A stretch of DNA of 27,643 nucleotides, taken from Solirubrobacter sp035555675 (GTDB taxonomy: Bacteria > Actinomycetota > Thermoleophilia > Solirubrobacterales > Solirubrobacteraceae). Position 1 is the stretch's first letter. Each line of letters opens with the position of its first letter. The stretch covers positions 1-27,643 of the forward strand of contig DATMGH010000031.1 of assembly GCA_035555675.1 (NCBI GenBank), written 5' to 3'. The position numbers were made by a program, and so were the translations under genes. This document shows positions 7,722 through 18,879 of this stretch, in pieces. The notes beneath the pieces were generated by a model that saw nothing but the letters and a program-made list of their open reading frames with translations, ran no database searches and was not told where the DNA came from.

Positions 7722-9271
7722 GTCAAGTGCTCCACGTCGAGCAGCCCCTGGAAGATCCAGTCGTCGAGCCGCGCCTGGCGCAGCTGGTCGCCGTAGAGGA
7801 TCGGCCACACGCCCTTCCAGCGCTCCTCGAGGAAGTCGCGCAGCGACGCCGCCGCCTGCTCGCCGTCGAGCTGCTCGACCTCGTGCAGGATGCCGGTCGC
7901 CCGGTACATGCAGAAGCCGCCCTGGCACGGCCCCATCCCGAGCCGCAGCGTGCGCCGAATGTCGTCGAGGTTGGTCGTCCCCCGCTCGCGCATCTCGGTC
8001 TCCAGGCGGCCGCGCCCGATCAGCTCGCACTCGCAGATCAGCTGCTCGTCGAGCAGCGTCTCCTCGCGCTTGACCAGCCGCCCGCCGAGCCGCAGCGGCT
8101 CGCCGGGGCCGGGCGGCGCCACCTCGTGCGTCCGGCACGGCCGGTCGTGCCCGAGCTGGGCGACCATCGCGTCGACCAGGTCCTGGGCCATCATCCGCAG
8201 CGTCGTCAGCTTGCCGCCGGACATGGTCAGCAGCCCGCTGACGCCGTCGCGCGCCTGATGGTCGACCACCGCGTGCGTGCGGCTGACGTCGCGCGTGTCG
8301 GTCACCTCGCCGGCCCGCGCGTCCTGGAACAGCGGCCGCGCGCCCGCCCACACGCGCAGCGCCCGCGCGTCGCGGAAGCCCGGCACGAGCCGCTCGCCGT
8401 CGTCGAGCATCTGGTCGACCTCGGCCTGCGTGACCGGGATCTCGTCCGGGTCGGTCGCGTGGATGTCGGTCGTCCCGATCACGCTGACGGTCTGGATCGG
8501 CACGATGATGTCGCCGTCGCCGGGCATCGCCAGGCGGTTGACCACCGTCTGCACCAGCCGGTGGTTCATCGCGATCATGATCCCCTTGCCGGGGACCACG
8601 CCGACGTCCTCGATGCCGGCCATGTGCAGGATCTGCGCCGCCCACGGCCCGGATGCGTTCAGGACGAAGCCGACCTCGATGTCGGACTCCTCGCCGGTCA
8701 GCTCGTTGCGCAGGCGCGCGCCGGTGATCGCGTCGCCGTCCCGGTGCAGGTCGGTCACGCGGTGGTAGGTCCGGATCCGCGCGCCGTGCTCGCGCGCGCC
8801 GCCGGCGAACGTCCAGACGGTCTGCCAGGCGTCGATCGACGCGTCCTGCACGGCGATCGCGCGCACGACCGCGGGGTTCAGCCGCGGCTCGCGCCGCAGC
8901 GCCTCGGCCGGGGAGATCTCCTCGGCCGGCATCCCGACCTCGCGCGCGGCCTCCAGGAACGCGTCCGGGTAGGCCGGGTCGTCGTCGGGCAGGCTGAAGA
9001 ACAGCCCGCCCGTGTCCTCGATGCAGTGCGGGATCAGGTTGCGCAACAGCGCGTTCTCGAGCACGCACTCCTCGGCCGCGAGCCGGTCCTTGACCAGGTA
9101 GCGCCCGCCCGAGTGCAGCAGCCCGTGGAAGCGCCCGCTCGTGCCCTCGGCCAGATCCGCACGGTCGGCCAGCACGACGTCGTACCCGCGCAGCGCCGCG
9201 TCCCACGCGACGCCCGCGCCGGTCGCTCCGCCCCCGATGACGAGGACGTCGGCTCTATCCGAGATCGCCAC
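7718..9271 (-). CDS. glpA: Glycerol-3-phosphate dehydrogenase subunit A (FAD)
   Basis: 517-residue catalytic subunit that oxidises sn-glycerol-3-phosphate to dihydroxyacetone phosphate. The FAD motif IGGGATGAG is at residues 12-20, followed by the family segment GTSGRFHGLLHSGGRY. The C-terminal BFD-like [2Fe-2S] domain has C413-x-C415 and C449-x4-C454 (GPCQGGFC), which marks GlpA and is absent from the aerobic enzyme GlpD. The GTG start is preceded by GGTGGTGAG. It heads the seven-gene minus-strand run and is divergent from the first glpK, sharing a 39-base intergenic region. No GlpD is in the window, so GlpABC may be the main glycerol-3-phosphate oxidase here. Confidence 0.95.
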   Translation of the reverse strand: MAISDRADVLVIGGGATGAGVAWDAALRGYDVVLADRADLAEGTSGRFHGLLHSGGRYLVKDRLAAEECVLENALLRNLIPHCIEDTGGLFFSLPDDDPAYPDAFLEAAREVGMPAEEISPAEALRREPRLNPAVVRAIAVQDASIDAWQTVWTFAGGAREHGARIRTYHRVTDLHRDGDAITGARLRNELTGEESDIEVGFVLNASGPWAAQILHMAGIEDVGVVPGKGIMIAMNHRLVQTVVNRLAMPGDGDIIVPIQTVSVIGTTDIHATDPDEIPVTQAEVDQMLDDGERLVPGFRDARALRVWAGARPLFQDARAGEVTDTRDVSRTHAVVDHQARDGVSGLLTMSGGKLTTLRMMAQDLVDAMVAQLGHDRPCRTHEVAPPGPGEPLRLGGRLVKREETLLDEQLICECELIGRGRLETEMRERGTTNLDDIRRTLRLGMGPCQGGFCMYRATGILHEVEQLDGEQAAASLRDFLEERWKGVWPILYGDQLRQARLDDWIFQGLLDVEHLT

Positions 9272-9292
9272 CGCTCACCACCCTATCCCACG

Positions 9293-9302
9293 AGTGTAAG
9301 CT
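9293..9302. promoter_or_regulatory. Overlapping divergent -10 boxes, glpA / glpK
   Basis: The ten bases AGTGTAAGCT hold TAAGCT on the plus strand (9297-9302), ending 8 bases before the TTG of glpK, and TACACT on the minus strand (9298-9293), reading toward glpA. Both fit TAnnnT. On the plus side transcription would begin at or next to the start codon, so the glpK mRNA is probably leaderless, which agrees with the lack of a Shine-Dalgarno sequence. No good -35 hexamer is seen on either side. Confidence 0.5.
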
Positions 9303-9310
9303 GCGCGCTC

Positions 9311-10795
<1,485 letters not shown>

Positions 10796-10810
10796 GTCCG
10801 GTTCGGCGTG

Positions 10811-10842
10811 TACGCTGCGCCGTCTCGTCGGCGGCTCAGGAG
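10811..10842 (+). promoter_or_regulatory. Candidate promoter and ribosome binding site of propeller gene
   Basis: TACGCT at 10811-10816 fits the TAnnnT -10 pattern used elsewhere in the window. AGGAG at 10838-10842 lies 7 bases before the ATG at 10850, a standard Shine-Dalgarno arrangement, in contrast to the leaderless starts nearby. An in-frame GTG at 10808 overlaps the -10 box and is therefore unlikely to be the start. Confidence 0.45.
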
Positions 10843-10849
10843 ATCACGG

Positions 10850-11902
10850 ATGGTTCGCTGGGTTCTGATCATGATGGCGACGGCAGCGCTCTGGTGGGCA
10901 CCCGCGGCCGCAGCCGGCACGGCCGAGGTCATCCCGCTGTCGGTGGACTGCCCGACCGCCGCTGTCTGCCATGCGGTGAGCTACCGGTCCGATAACCGTG
11001 AAGGCGGCTATCACGCCGTCACGCGTGACGGCGGTCGCACCTGGCGTAATCGACCGATCGCCCTCGCCGGCATCGGCCAACTGCATCAGATTTCCTGCCC
11101 GACGGCGGACGTGTGCGTTGCCGCCGGCTCCCGTGGAGTGAACAGCCACACCGGGAGCTCTGCGTACATCGCCATTCGCACAACCGACGGTGGCCGTTCA
11201 TGGGAGGAACGCGCGCTGCCGGTGCCGGACGACACGACCACGGGCAGCTTGTCATGCCCGGCCGCTGACCGCTGCGTGATCGCGACCTCGCGCGGCGCGG
11301 TGGTCAGCACCGACGGTGGAGAGACGTGGACGTTGACCTTCAAGTTCCGGGCAAGGGGATTCCCGATGGTGCAGTGTCCGACGCAGAAGGTCTGCTGGAT
11401 CGTGGACACGCGCACGTACCGCAGCGTCGACGGGGGTACGACGTGGAAGAACGTCGGCCAGTTCCGCCCCCAGCAAACGCGCGCGTTCGCGTGCCTGTCC
11501 GCGAGCGAATGCCTCGTCACAGGGATGCCGCGCGGGGAGAACCAAGGCGCGGTGTTCCGCTCATCTGACCGTGGCCGGACGTGGCAGACGACACGGTTCT
11601 ATGAGGACATCGACGATGAGCCACCGCATGACGTCGCGTGCGCCGGCTCGACGTGCGTGATCGTCACGCAGAGCATCCAGCCGCCGGTGCATCACTCACG
11701 TGTGCTGGTCACACACGACCGCGGCCGGACGTGGCGGCAGGCCGGGCGGACGTCGTTCGGGTACCCGCACGCCGTGTCGTGCCCGACCGCGCGGCGTTGC
11801 GTGGCTCTGGGCGGCCTGCTGCAGAAGCACACGTTCCGGATCGCGGCGGCGTTCACACGCAACGGCGCGAAATCGTGGACGACCGCGAGCGTCACCAGCT
11901 GA
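10850..11902 (+). CDS. Secreted seven-blade BNR/Asp-box propeller protein
   Basis: 350-residue predicted exported protein of unknown function. Residues 1-22 form a signal peptide (hydrophobic stretch, then AAAA). The mature part consists of seven repeats, each opening with a cysteine pair (C34/40, 83/89, 136/142, 176/182, 215/221, 264/269, 311/317), mostly in a CPTxxxC context, and closing with an Asp box of the type S-x-D-x-G-x-T-W (58-65, 112-118, 154-160, 192-199, 238-245, 288-295; degenerate TRNGAKSW at 336-343). This predicts a seven-bladed beta-propeller with one disulfide per blade. The Asp box occurs in sialidases and photosystem-assembly proteins such as Ycf48, but catalytic sialidase residues are not evident. 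Its codons look less GC-extreme than those of its neighbours, which could mean acquisition by transfer. Confidence 0.85.
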   Translation: MVRWVLIMMATAALWWAPAAAAGTAEVIPLSVDCPTAAVCHAVSYRSDNREGGYHAVTRDGGRTWRNRPIALAGIGQLHQISCPTADVCVAAGSRGVNSHTGSSAYIAIRTTDGGRSWEERALPVPDDTTTGSLSCPAADRCVIATSRGAVVSTDGGETWTLTFKFRARGFPMVQCPTQKVCWIVDTRTYRSVDGGTTWKNVGQFRPQQTRAFACLSASECLVTGMPRGENQGAVFRSSDRGRTWQTTRFYEDIDDEPPHDVACAGSTCVIVTQSIQPPVHHSRVLVTHDRGRTWRQAGRTSFGYPHAVSCPTARRCVALGGLLQKHTFRIAAAFTRNGAKSWTTASVTS

Positions 11903-11922
11903 TCGAAACAGCGACTGAGCGC

Positions 11923-12723
11923 CTACCAGGGGATCGCGCCGAGATCGCGCGAGACCGCGCGCGCCGCCTCGCGCACGTAGGAGATCAGCTCGCTCTGGGG
12001 CTCGCCGTCGCGGCAGAGCCGCTCGACCGGGCCGGAGATCCCGATCGCCCCCACCGGCACGTCGCGCCGGTCCTTGATCACCGCCGCCAGCGTGACCACG
12101 CCCAGCACCAGCTCCTGGATGTCCGCCGCCCACCCGCGCGCGCGGATCGTCTCGAGCTCCGCCAGCAGCGCGTCCGGGTCGGTCAGCGTGTGCTCGGTGA
12201 AGCGCGGCAGGCCGGCGCCGGCCAGCTCGGAGGCCACATAGCGGCTCTCGGACAGCAGCGCCTTGCCGATCGCGGTGGCGTGCGCGGGCAGCAGCGCGCC
12301 GACCTCCAGCGCCTGGCGGCTGTCGTCGGGGCGAAAGACGTGGTGGACGATCAGCACCTGCCCTTCGTGCAGCGTGCCGATCCGCACGCTCTCGTTGGCC
12401 CGGGACGCCAGTGCGTCAGACCAGTTGAGCGCGCGCGTGCGCAGCTCGTTACCGTCGAGATAGCTCGACCCCATGTGCAACAGCGCAGCCCCGAGCTGAT
12501 ATTTGCCGGACTCCGGATCCTGCTCGACGAACCCCACCTCGCGCAACGTCTTGAGGATGCCATGCACGGTGGCTTTGGGCAGTCCGAGTTGACCGGCGAG
12601 CTCTACCACTCCCATGCGCCGCGAACGCCCTGATAGCAGGCGGAGAATCGCAGCAGCACGTTCGATCGACTGGATCCTCCCAGGCACGTGCGACACCTTA
12701 GCGGCACGCGAATTCAGCGGCAT
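11923..12723 (-). CDS. IclR-family regulator, GylR-like
   Basis: Transcription regulator with an N-terminal winged helix (typical IclR opening GRIQSIERAAAILRLL, then VVELAGQLGLPKATVHGILKTL) and a C-terminal IclR effector domain (ALLPAHATAIGKALL, and GAIGISGPVERL near the end). In Streptomyces the glycerol operon is controlled by the IclR protein GylR, and this gene sits directly after a glpK of a glpF-glpK pair, so the same role is likely. Three starts are possible: GTG 12744 (inside an inverted repeat), ATG 12723 (used here), and GTG 12687, which gives the most family-like N-terminus and has TAAGGT ending 7 bases upstream. The long inverted repeat just upstream suggests autoregulation. It converges on the propeller gene, 20 bases away. 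Confidence 0.9.
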   Translation of the reverse strand: MPLNSRAAKVSHVPGRIQSIERAAAILRLLSGRSRRMGVVELAGQLGLPKATVHGILKTLREVGFVEQDPESGKYQLGAALLHMGSSYLDGNELRTRALNWSDALASRANESVRIGTLHEGQVLIVHHVFRPDDSRQALEVGALLPAHATAIGKALLSESRYVASELAGAGLPRFTEHTLTDPDALLAELETIRARGWAADIQELVLGVVTLAAVIKDRRDVPVGAIGISGPVERLCRDGEPQSELISYVREAARAVSRDLGAIPW

Positions 12724-12739
12724 CACGTGGTACCCCGCC

Positions 12740-12782
12740 CTCACCTCATGTGAGGTGAGTGCTACGTGACACTCACCTCACA
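12740..12782. repeat. Three-arm inverted repeat upstream of the IclR gene
   Basis: Plus-strand arms: CTCACCTCA (12740-12748), TGTGAGGTGAGTG (12749-12761) and CACTCACCTCACA (12770-12782). The middle arm pairs perfectly over 13 bases with the right arm (8-base spacer) and over 9 bases with the left arm (2-base spacer), so two hairpins are mutually exclusive in RNA, and as DNA there are three half-sites. It lies between the glpK stop and the IclR start. No T-tract follows on either strand, so a simple terminator is less likely than an operator. Confidence 0.85.
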
Positions 12783-12801
12783 GTTAATGATGATGTGACT
12801 G

Positions 12802-14307
<1,506 letters not shown>

Positions 14308-14348
14308 CGAAGGCCTCCTCGTTCAAATATCGGGGGAACGCCGAGTGT

Positions 14349-14378
14349 CCGCGCGCACCCGCTCCCGGGCGCGCGCGG
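14349..14378 (-). promoter_or_regulatory. Hairpin between glpF and glpK
   Basis: Plus-strand arms CCGCGCGCAC (14349-14358) and GCGCGCGCGG (14369-14378) pair over ten positions with one G-U-type exception, with a 10-base loop. The hairpin follows the glpF stop and precedes the glpK Shine-Dalgarno sequence by about 25 bases. No T-tract follows. It could slow or partly end transcription, or protect the upstream glpF mRNA. Confidence 0.4.
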
Positions 14379-14401
14379 CGACTCGATCGAGGACCGGAAG
14401 A

Positions 14402-15118
14402 TCAGCCGGGGTAGAACGCGCCGAACGCGACCGCGCCCAGCGCGCCGCCGATCAGCGGGCCGACAACCGGAACCCAGGCGTAGCTCCAGTCCGAGTTGCC
14501 CTTGCCCGCGATCGGCAGGATCGCGTGCATGATCCGCGGGCCGAGGTCACGAGCCGGATTGATCGCGTACCCGGTCGGGCCGCCGAGGGAGAGGCCGATG
14601 CCGAACACCAGCAGGCCGACGAGCAGGGCGCCCAGGCCGGTGCCCGCGGTCGCCTTGTCGGCGAAGAACGCGAGGATGCCGAAGACCAGCACGAACGTGC
14701 CGATCAGCTCGGTGATCACGTTCGCGACCGGGTTGCGGATGGCCGGCGCGGTGCTGAAGCAGGCCAGCTTGAGGCCGGGGTCCTCCGTCTCCTTCCAGTG
14801 GTCGAGATAGGCCAGCCACACGAGCGTGGCGCCGATGAACGCGCCCACGAACTCGCCGGCCAGGTACTTGGGGACGTCGCCGCCGCCGATGTCGCCATTG
14901 ATCCACATGCCGAGCGTTACGGCCGGGTTCAGATGCGCGCCGCTGAACTGCCCGACGGCGAACGCACCCGCCATGACCGCCATGCCCCACCCGAACGTGA
15001 TGACGATCCAGCCGCTGTTCTGGCCCTTGGATTGGGCCAGCAACACGCACGCCACCACGCCGTTGCCCAGCAGGATCAGGAGCGCGGTCCCGATCACCTC
15101 AGCTCCGAAGATGCTCAA
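14402..15118 (-). CDS. glpF: Glycerol facilitator (aquaglyceroporin)
   Basis: MIP-family channel of 238 residues for passive glycerol entry. Both half-helix motifs are intact: NPA at 64-66 (SGAHLNPAVTLG) and NPARD at 187-191 (YAINPARDLGPR). The Asp after the second NPAR is the hallmark of glycerol-conducting over water-only members, and Arg190 forms the selectivity filter. Six hydrophobic segments are visible. The start is TTG at 15118, set by the Shine-Dalgarno GGAGAGG six bases upstream; the out-of-frame GTG just before it is not used. A near-consensus promoter lies 40-75 bases upstream. It leads a glpF-glpK unit and follows dhaL after 170 bases. Confidence 0.95.
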   Translation of the reverse strand: MSIFGAEVIGTALLILLGNGVVACVLLAQSKGQNSGWIVITFGWGMAVMAGAFAVGQFSGAHLNPAVTLGMWINGDIGGGDVPKYLAGEFVGAFIGATLVWLAYLDHWKETEDPGLKLACFSTAPAIRNPVANVITELIGTFVLVFGILAFFADKATAGTGLGALLVGLLVFGIGLSLGGPTGYAINPARDLGPRIMHAILPIAGKGNSDWSYAWVPVVGPLIGGALGAVAFGAFYPG

Positions 15119-15124
15119 AGCTCA

Positions 15125-15131
15125 CCTCTCC
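15125..15131 (-). promoter_or_regulatory. Ribosome binding site fixing the glpF TTG start
   Basis: The minus strand reads GGAGAGG six bases before TTG at 15118. It overlaps GAGGTGAG (15128-15121), the same 8-mer as the arms in front of the IclR gene, so regulator binding could also occur here. Confidence 0.6.
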
Positions 15132-15164
15132 TCCGCCGATCAGCTGATGATCCAACGACGTCGT

Positions 15165-15194
15165 ATCGTATGAGACAACGTCCGGCATTGTCAA
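15165..15194 (-). promoter_or_regulatory. glpF promoter
   Basis: Minus strand: -35 TTGACA (15194-15189), 18-base spacer, -10 TACGAT (15170-15165), predicting a start near 15158 and a leader of about 40 bases. The perfect palindrome ACGACGTCGT (15155-15164) abuts the -10 box at the expected start point, and ACAACGTC upstream repeats its half, so a repressor site overlapping the promoter is plausible. Confidence 0.65.
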
Positions 15195-15288
15195 ACGCGA
15201 TGCCGAAAGTACGTGGCGGCTCGCACAAAGCCGGCGCAGCCGTACGGCGATGCCGTCCGCGGTTCGGGATGATGGATCTGGGTTCCGG

Positions 15289-15918
15289 CTAGCTGAGCCG
15301 CGCACGCGCGGTCTGCAGCAGCAGGTGCGACGACGTCGCGCCCGGGTCCTGGTGGCCGACGCTGCGCGGCCCCAGGTAGCTGGCGCGGCCCTTGCGCGCC
15401 TCCATCGGCGTGGTGGCCAGCATGCCTTCGCGCGCGGCCTCCTCGGACCGGGCCAGCGCGTCGGCCAGCGACGCGCCGTCGGACTGGGCGTCGCGCAGCG
15501 CCTGCACGGCCGGCAGCAGCGCGTCCACCATCGTCTTGTCGCCCGGTTCCGCGCGGCCTCGCTTCTGCACGCCGGCGACGCCGGCCTCGAGCGCGTCCGC
15601 CCACTCGTCGAGGCCGGCCTCCGCCTTGCCGTTGAGCGCGGTGCCCATCTGCAGGAACAGCGTTCCGTACAGCGGGCCCGCCGCGCCGCCGACCTTGGAG
15701 ACGAGGGTCATCCCGACCGCTTTCAGCAGCGCGCCGATGTCATCGAAGCCGCCGCCGCCGAGCCGCTCGACGACCGCCTGCATGCCGCGGTTCATGTTCG
15801 TGCCGTGGTCGCCGTCGCCGATCGCGGTGTCGAGCGCGACCAGCTCCTCGCGATGCTCGGCGATCACGTCGGCGTAGTCCGACATCCAGGCCTGGACGTC
15901 AGCGGTCGAGATGCCCAT
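15289..15918 (-). CDS. dhaL: Dihydroxyacetone kinase subunit DhaL (ADP-binding)
   Basis: 209-residue subunit, the same size as E. coli DhaL (210). In PTS-dependent kinases DhaL holds a bound ADP as a cofactor that is phosphorylated by DhaM and passes the phosphate to dihydroxyacetone on DhaK. The Mg-binding aspartates Asp30, Asp35 and Asp37 are at the E. coli positions in LDTAIGDGDHGTNM. Later segments (GGAAGPLYGT and ARKGRASYLGPRSVGHQDPGA, the latter split here only by naming) match the nucleotide pocket and the conserved end. The ATG lies 6 bases after the dhaK stop, so the two form an operon. No DhaM gene is adjacent; the only one in the window is the fusion at 2772-5255. Confidence 0.95.
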   Translation of the reverse strand: MGISTADVQAWMSDYADVIAEHREELVALDTAIGDGDHGTNMNRGMQAVVERLGGGGFDDIGALLKAVGMTLVSKVGGAAGPLYGTLFLQMGTALNGKAEAGLDEWADALEAGVAGVQKRGRAEPGDKTMVDALLPAVQALRDAQSDGASLADALARSEEAAREGMLATTPMEARKGRASYLGPRSVGHQDPGATSSHLLLQTARARLS

Positions 15919-15924
15919 GTCCGG

Positions 15925-16923
<999 letters not shown>

Positions 16924-16963
16924 CTGCCCTCCTCCACTCGATCGCCGGCTATGCAGCCTGCAG

Positions 16964-16993
16964 ACCGTATCGAGGAGCGTCGCCGCGGGTCAA
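16964..16993 (-). promoter_or_regulatory. dhaKL promoter
   Basis: Minus strand: -35 TTGACC (16993-16988), 18-base spacer, -10 TACGGT (16969-16964); transcription would start near 16957 and give a leader of about 34 bases with a Shine-Dalgarno sequence. Spacing and both hexamers closely match the glpF promoter. The -35 abuts the stop codon of the acyltransferase gene. Confidence 0.55.
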
Positions 16994-18058
16994 TCAGGCA
17001 GCGGACTCAGAGTGCTCCGGCGCCTCTACCGGGCGCTCGAAGCGGGCTTCCCGCTTGCGCAGGACCTCGTGCATGAGCAGCACGTTGTACCCGCCGGGCG
17101 GGCCCTCGGCCTCCGGCGCCAGGCCCTTGCGCTCCCAGAACGCGCGGACATCCTCCATCACTTCACGCCGATCGGCGACGTCGCGGACCGCCAGCGGGCG
17201 GCCGAAGCGGACCTCGATCTTGTGGCGGCGACGGAACGGGCCGCGCTTGCGCAGCTTCGGCCAGTTCTGGCCGGCGGGCATCGCGGCGTGAAGGCCGCCG
17301 AGGTAGATCGGGACGATCTGGATCTGGTGCTGGGCGGCGATCACGGCCGCGCCCGAGCGCACCTTGCCGATGCTGCCGTCGCGCGAGCGGGTGCCTTCGG
17401 GGAACAGCAGCAGGTTCCAGTCGTCGCCGATCAGGCGGTCGACGTGGTCGGTCGCGCCGTTGCCGAGCCCGCCGCCGTTGCGGCCGAGCGGCACGGTATT
17501 TAGCAGCAGCGAGACCGCCGCCGCCTTCCAGCGCGACTTGTAGAAGTAGTCCGCGGCGGCGCCGACGGCGGTGCGCGAGCGCCACGCGTACGGGAGCGCG
17601 CGCATGACGGTCGGGGCGTCGAGGTGGCTCGAGTGGTTGGCGACGAAGATCACCGGGCCCTCGAGGTCGTCGAACACCTCGCGGCCGTGGATCGAGCGGC
17701 GCGTGTAGACGTCGATCATCGGGCCGAGCACGCCGGTGATCAGCACTTCGCGCATGGCGCGCGGCAGCGCCCGGCGCGCCCAGGCAACGTCCATCTTGGA
17801 GTACTGGCGCGCGATCTCCTCGCGCAGCTCCCCGCCCTTGGTGCGCAGCTGCTGGCCGAGCTCCGGCAGGTTCTCCTTGAGCTCGACGGTGCGCTCCTTG
17901 AGCTCCGGGATCCGCTCCTTGAGCTCCGGCACGCGCTCCTTGAGCTCCGTGGTCCGGACTTTGCCGTGCTCGATCGTGCGGTGAATCCGGCCGTCGCCCA
18001 TGCCGTCAAGTAACCCGGTCCGGGGCGTTGGTTTCGCGGTCTTATGAACCGAGCTCAC
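16994..18058 (-). CDS. PlsC-like 1-acylglycerol-3-phosphate acyltransferase with heptad-repeat leader
   Basis: Membrane-associated acyltransferase expected to acylate lysophosphatidate to phosphatidate. The HX4D motif is His142-Asp147 (NHSSHLD) and the glycerol-phosphate-binding FPEGTRS is at 219-225, both intact. At 354 residues it is longer than the usual ~240-260 because of an N-terminal leader: five near-perfect heptads (ELKERVP, ELKERIP, ELKERTV, ELKENLP, ELGQQLR) at residues 38-72, predicted to form an amphipathic or coiled helix. The GTG at 18058 overlaps proC by 17 bases; ATG at 18001 is the alternative and keeps all heptads. Substrate could be another acyl acceptor. Confidence 0.86.
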   Translation of the reverse strand: MSSVHKTAKPTPRTGLLDGMGDGRIHRTIEHGKVRTTELKERVPELKERIPELKERTVELKENLPELGQQLRTKGGELREEIARQYSKMDVAWARRALPRAMREVLITGVLGPMIDVYTRRSIHGREVFDDLEGPVIFVANHSSHLDAPTVMRALPYAWRSRTAVGAAADYFYKSRWKAAAVSLLLNTVPLGRNGGGLGNGATDHVDRLIGDDWNLLLFPEGTRSRDGSIGKVRSGAAVIAAQHQIQIVPIYLGGLHAAMPAGQNWPKLRKRGPFRRRHKIEVRFGRPLAVRDVADRREVMEDVRAFWERKGLAPEAEGPPGGYNVLLMHEVLRKREARFERPVEAPEHSESAA

Positions 18059-18824
18059 GCGAGCGCCGCGCCGCGGCGGTCACGGCCTCCAGGAACGCCG
18101 CGCGGACGCCGCCGCGCTCGAGCTCGCGCAGGCCCGCCGCGGTCGTCCCGCCGGGCGAGGTGACCGCCGCGCGCAGCGCCGCCGGGCCGTCCTCGCTCTC
18201 GACCAGCAGGCGCGCCGCGCCCAGCAGGGTCGCAAACGCGAGCGTCTCGGCGGTCTCGCGCGGCAGCCCGGCCAGCACGCCGCCCTCGGCCAGCGCCTCG
18301 GCGATCAGGAAGACGTAGGCGGGGCCGGAGCCGGAGACGCCGGTGACCGCGTCGAGCGCGCCTTCGGGTACGCGCACGACGACGCCGACCGCGCCGAGGA
18401 CCTCCTCCGCCCAGGCGAGGTCCTCCTCGCCGGCGTGGGCGCCGGCGCTGATCGCCGCCGCGCCGGCGCCGACGAGCGCGGGCGTGTTCGGCATCGCCCG
18501 GACGACCTTCAGCGGCCGCTGGGCGGCGGCCTCGATCGCCGCCGTGGTCACGCCCGCCGCGACCGACAGCACGCGCTCGCAGCCGGCGGCCGCGACGGCC
18601 TGGGCGGCGCTCGCGGTGTCCGCGGGCTTGACCGCGAGGATCGCGTTGCGGGCGGAGATCGGCGCGTCCGCGACGGTCACGCCCGGGTACGCGGCCTGCA
18701 GCTGGGCCCGGCGCGGTGCGGCGACCTCCACCACTGCGAGCGACGTGGCGTCCCGGCCGGACGCGAGCAGGCCGCCCAGCAGCGCTTCGCCCATGCGGCC
18801 GCCGCCGACGATCAGGGTCTCCAT
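18042..18824 (-). CDS. proC: Pyrroline-5-carboxylate reductase
   Basis: 260-residue cytosolic enzyme that reduces 1-pyrroline-5-carboxylate to proline with NAD(P)H. The N-terminal dinucleotide fold (LIVGGGRMGEALLGGL), VVRAMPNTPALVG (MPNTP at 111-115), SGSGPAY at 164-170 and TSPGGTTAAGLREL near the C-terminus are all typical, and the length is normal. ATG start with no Shine-Dalgarno sequence; TACGCT ends 8 bases upstream, so the message is probably leaderless. Its end overlaps the acyltransferase start by 17 bases. A hairpin separates it from the upstream regulator gene. Confidence 0.95.
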   Translation of the reverse strand: METLIVGGGRMGEALLGGLLASGRDATSLAVVEVAAPRRAQLQAAYPGVTVADAPISARNAILAVKPADTASAAQAVAAAGCERVLSVAAGVTTAAIEAAAQRPLKVVRAMPNTPALVGAGAAAISAGAHAGEEDLAWAEEVLGAVGVVVRVPEGALDAVTGVSGSGPAYVFLIAEALAEGGVLAGLPRETAETLAFATLLGAARLLVESEDGPAALRAAVTSPGGTTAAGLRELERGGVRAAFLEAVTAAARRSRELGS

Positions 18825-18832
18825 GGGCGGAC

Positions 18833-18838
18833 AGCGTA
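18833..18838 (-). promoter_or_regulatory. -10 box of a leaderless proC promoter
   Basis: TACGCT on the minus strand ends 8 bases before the proC ATG. The same hexamer and similar spacing occur at other starts in the window. The expected -35 zone falls in the terminator hairpin and shows no clear hexamer. Confidence 0.5.
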
Positions 18839-18842
18839 CGAG

Positions 18843-18870
18843 CCCCGCCGGAAGCGTGCTCCCGGCGGGG
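18843..18870 (-). terminator. Hairpin terminator after the ArsR-type gene
   Basis: Perfect 9-bp stem, CCCCGCCGG (18843-18851) with CCGGCGGGG (18862-18870), and a 10-base loop, beginning 9 bases after the stop of the regulator gene. There is no T-tract, as is common in very GC-rich genomes. It would insulate the regulator from proC, which has its own -10 box. Confidence 0.65.
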
Positions 18871-18879
18871 TCGCAGGAA

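Noticed and set aside
7727..9310. Upstream extension of the first glycerol kinase by over 500 codons
   Set aside because: This part is antisense to glpA; homology to glycerol kinase begins at the TTG at 9311, where a -10 box is correctly placed.
10850..11902. Active sialidase
   Set aside because: Asp boxes are present, but the arginine triad and the nucleophile region of sialidases are not evident, and Asp boxes occur in many non-enzymatic propellers.
12740..12782. Simple rho-independent terminator of the second glpK
   Set aside because: The stem is strong but no T-tract follows on either strand, and a third complementary arm is present, so an operator or switch fits better; termination remains possible.
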